From: Lactarius indigo | Taxonomy: Eukaryota; Basidiomycota; Agaricomycetes; Russulales; Russulaceae | NCBI GenBank assembly: GCA_025766275.1 | Contig: JAFKAC010000082.1 | Coordinates: 1-32,500 of the forward strand | DNA length: 32,500 bases | Direction of reading: 5' to 3' | Part shown: piece after piece, positions 29,960 to 32,500 of the stretch | Layout of the letters: the number at the start of each line of letters is the position of its first letter | Numbering within the stretch: the first letter of the stretch is position 1 | Notes under the pieces: model-generated | The model's input: only the letters and a program-made list of their open reading frames with translations | What the model was told of the DNA's origin: nothing | The model's database searches: none | Made by a program: the position numbers and the translations under genes

Positions 29960-30305
29960 CGTCCCCCATGTTATGTCCACAGCCTGAGTCCGTAGTCACT
30001 AGTCCTTAGGCTGATAGCTCTGAGCTGTCAGTGTGGCCCACAAGTAACACAGTACCAGCGCAATGAGGAGTATTGAGAGGGTTATCTCGTAGTTGGTCAA
30101 GAAGCTGTCAACCTATTGCGCACCATACATTAGTAATTGAGTGCACGGATGACTCAGGATGACGCAATTCACCATGACACATTGGCATCAATTGTTTAGT
30201 AACAGACTTCACACGTTGTCATGTTACCATCAGACGTGTAGTAAGCGTGTGAGTCAGTGATGAGTAATGGTCATGTCCGGCAACTAGTTTGTTCCCCTTG
30301 TTGCC

Positions 30306-30314
30306 TATATATAT
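30306..30314 (+). promoter_or_regulatory. TATA box of Rep gene
   Basis: TATATATAT, 44 nt upstream of ATG 30358. Confidence 0.65.
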
Positions 30315-30357
30315 CGGCCATCTTTTCCGCAAATTCCCATCATCTCCATCAACAGCA

Positions 30358-32355
30358 ATGTCTTCCACTCCTCTCTTCTTCCCTTCTCCTTCTCCTTCTT
30401 ACTCTTCCATTGCCAACACCCCAACTGGGGATAGCTTTGAGGACGGGGTTAGCCAACCCCCTCCTTGGATTGGGCACCCATCTCTGTATGGGTACATTGG
30501 TGGACAAGAAGAGTTCCAACAACAACAAGCTGGACCATCTCGCTGGGGTGGTCATCTTGTGAGTCGTCATTAACTGTCTCCGAAGCACTCTTAATCATCA
30601 TATTTATATAGATGTCGTCCCTCTCGGAGCGAGGTGACCATGCTTCTCCTGGCCAGAACCCAGGTACTGGGCCTAGTGGAAGGGTGTCAGTTGAGGCTAC
30701 TCCTTCCAGATCAAGGAGGGCCAATAGACGCTCCTCCTCTTCCTCCACAACCGGCCCTATGGCTGGGCGGTCTTCTAGACAACGCACTGTGGGGGACATG
30801 CAAGAGGGGGCACCCACCTCTAGGTCTAGTACACCTCTGGGGAGGTCTACCAATGCGGGGGAGAGGCAGCCCCAAGCAAGGATCAGAGGGGCAGGCTTCT
30901 TCCTCACATATTCACAAGTGGGGGATGCAAACATTGACTTGGTTGAAGAACAAGTCGTAAACCCAAGATTAGAAAAACTAAAAGGTGAGTAAATATTCTA
31001 CCCTATTTCAGGTCCATTCTAACCACATAACCTTTTCAGCTTGGGCAGCGGTGGAAGAGACCCACCAGGATGAGGGTAGACACTGGCATGTGTTTATCCA
31101 TTTCAAATCGTCTCTTCAAATCAGAGGGCACACCCTCTTTGATATCAAGACTTTGGATGGGCGCACCTTGCATCCAAATATCAAGCCATCAAGGTGCAGC
31201 AAAGTAGATCTTAGGAGGATCTGGGAGTACCTGAACAAAACAGGGAATCCCTTAAAAGGGACATGGACAATGGACATGTGCGTACTGATATTTTTACTTG
31301 TAAATGTTCTATTACTAACTAGTTGAAAAGCCCCCCAGAGAAGAAGAACGCCTACAGAGATGCTCTCTTGTGCGACACAAGGGAGGCATTCCTAGACACC
31401 ATCAAGCAAGGGGATGCCAGGTCTTATGTCATATATCATGACAAGATCTTGTCCTTCGCAGACAAGAATTTTGCGCCTGTCCAGGAGGAGTATGAGCCTC
31501 CATTCATTAACTTCACAGACATACCAGAAGAAGTGACAAACTGGCTGTCTGAAGAGTTCCCTAAGAGGGATAGGCCAAAGTCCTTGGTTCTATGGGGGCC
31601 AAGTCGCACTGGCAAAACATCTTGGGCAAGATCATTGGTGAGTAAATGTTCAGTCTTCATTTTTTGCTTTTAACTAACCCTAACCTTAGGGCCCACATTG
31701 CTATATGAACACTTGGTGGAATGCCGACAAGATGGATTCCACTAAGGATTATGTCATCTTTGATGACATCAATTTTGACTCGTTTTCGGGGTGGCAGGCT
31801 TTCTTTGGTAAGCAAGATCATTCTTCTGTGCTATACTTGTTCCTGATTAGTTTTGAAGGCGCACAACAGGAGTTTGAGATGACAGACAAGTATAGGGGGA
31901 AGAGGACGGTCCGCAACTGGGGTAAGCCATGTATTTGGCTCAACAACAAGGACCCCAGGGAGGATCAACCTCAGTGGAAGAGGGATTGGCTCGATGCCAA
32001 TTGTGTGGTGGTCTATTTGGACCATCCCCTCTATTCACTGGAGGCCCCTGAAGTACCACCAACTCCAGTACCATTGGTCGCTGAAGAAGACACCAGGGTT
32101 GCTATGACCCCACAGCAAGGAACTCCTGATCATTTTGAAGACTATATCAGGAGGGCCAATGCGGAGTTTGATGAGTTTGACTCTTTCATTTTTGGTAGGA
32201 GGAATTATCTTGACACTGTGAAGGAGCATGCTAAGCACTTGTATCAAAAGGACGCATTTAATGGACTTAGACCTATAGAATTAGATACTGTATTATTTAA
32301 TAGGTCTTGGGATAAGTGGATGAACACTTATTCTGATGTCAATGAATTAGATTAG
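30358..32355 (+). CDS. rep: Replication-associated protein (Rep), six exons, intact
   Basis: Identical to 8626-10623. Exons 30358-30558, 30612-30984, 31040-31277, 31331-31637, 31690-31807 and 31859-32355; 577 aa with all catalytic motifs. The window ends in the following intergenic DNA (32356-32500), just before the conserved part of the next 28S fragment. Confidence 0.93.
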
Positions 32356-32366
32356 TGTCTTGAAAA

Positions 32367-32372
32367 AATAAA
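32367..32372 (+). terminator. Poly(A) signal of Rep
   Basis: AATAAA 12 nt after the Rep stop; the last of the five copies seen. Confidence 0.6.
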
Positions 32373-32500
32373 AAAACCTCATTTCGCAAACTTGACATAT
32401 TGTCTTGTCAGTTTTACTTGATGAGATTATACAACTTACCTTTTCATGTAAGCATACTTATCGTCGCTTGCTAATAACATGGACTCGAAGAGAGGCTCGC

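Larger units (their letters stand above)
1..32500. repeat. Tandem array of a 7,244-bp virus-like unit
   Basis: The whole window is one unit repeated head to tail. The same landmark (start of the leader of the leftward gene) recurs at 343, 7581, 14825, 22069 and 29313, spacings of 7238, 7244, 7244 and 7244. All main genes translate identically in units 2-5. The short first interval is explained by indels in the first 3.9 kb. No unique flanking DNA is present on either side, so the junction with a chromosome, if there is one, lies outside the window. A true array, a replicative concatemer and an assembly that wrapped round a circular molecule all remain possible. Confidence 0.98.

Noticed and set aside
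1..32500. CRISPR array, bacterial insertion sequences, tRNA genes
   Set aside because: The repeats are whole 7.2-kb units with genes and introns; no short spaced CRISPR repeats, transposase or tRNA-like structure was seen.

Overview
The window is a head-to-tail tandem array of one 7,244-bp unit. About four and a half units are visible (equivalent points at 343, 7581, 14825, 22069 and 29313). Each unit looks like an unusually large circular ssDNA (CRESS-DNA) virus or virus-derived element of the geminivirus/genomovirus branch, living in a fungus. Three things point to a fungus: a piece of fungal-type 28S rRNA gene (with what looks like the ITS2 end) inside every unit; many 49-56 nt introns with GTRAGY-type donors and CTAAC/CTAAT/CTGAT-like branch points; and a Rep whose motifs resemble those of fungus-associated genomoviruses. 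The species is not identifiable by eye.

Layout of a unit, read left to right. A divergent control region of about 0.9 kb (409-1335 in the first unit) holds a TATA box at each end, five 19-bp repeats spaced by about 21 or 42 bp, a cluster of TGAGAC/GTCTCA motifs, and an 18-bp-stem hairpin that is the best candidate replication origin. To its right, on the plus strand, is a six-exon Rep gene (577 aa) with HUH endonuclease and superfamily-3 helicase motifs, ending in AATAAA. Next comes the 28S/ITS2 fragment (antisense to Rep), lying between the Rep poly(A) signal and the capsid poly(A) signal. Then, all on the minus strand, come the capsid protein (510 aa), an overlapping upstream ORF (151 aa), a 140-aa ORF, and a spliced Cys-rich protein (367 aa) that overlaps the 140-aa ORF and is transcribed leftward from the next control region.

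The logic matches that of a geminivirus: Rep on one strand, capsid and accessory genes on the other, divergent 5' ends at the origin and convergent 3' ends. It departs from known members in size (about 7.2 kb against roughly 2-3 kb for most single-component relatives), in the five Rep introns, in the Rep N-terminal extension of about 160 residues, in the extra minus-strand genes and in the captured host rDNA. Rep would nick the hairpin and drive rolling-circle replication; the capsid would package ssDNA; the functions of the three other proteins are unknown.

Units 2 onward appear identical wherever compared. The first 3.9 kb of the window differs from them by six small indels, mostly contractions of short repeats; these break Rep and the Cys-rich protein and also alter normally invariant 28S positions, so they look like sequencing errors near a contig end. 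The array itself may be a genuine chromosomal or concatemeric array, or an assembly that ran several times around a 7.2-kb circle; sequence alone does not decide.
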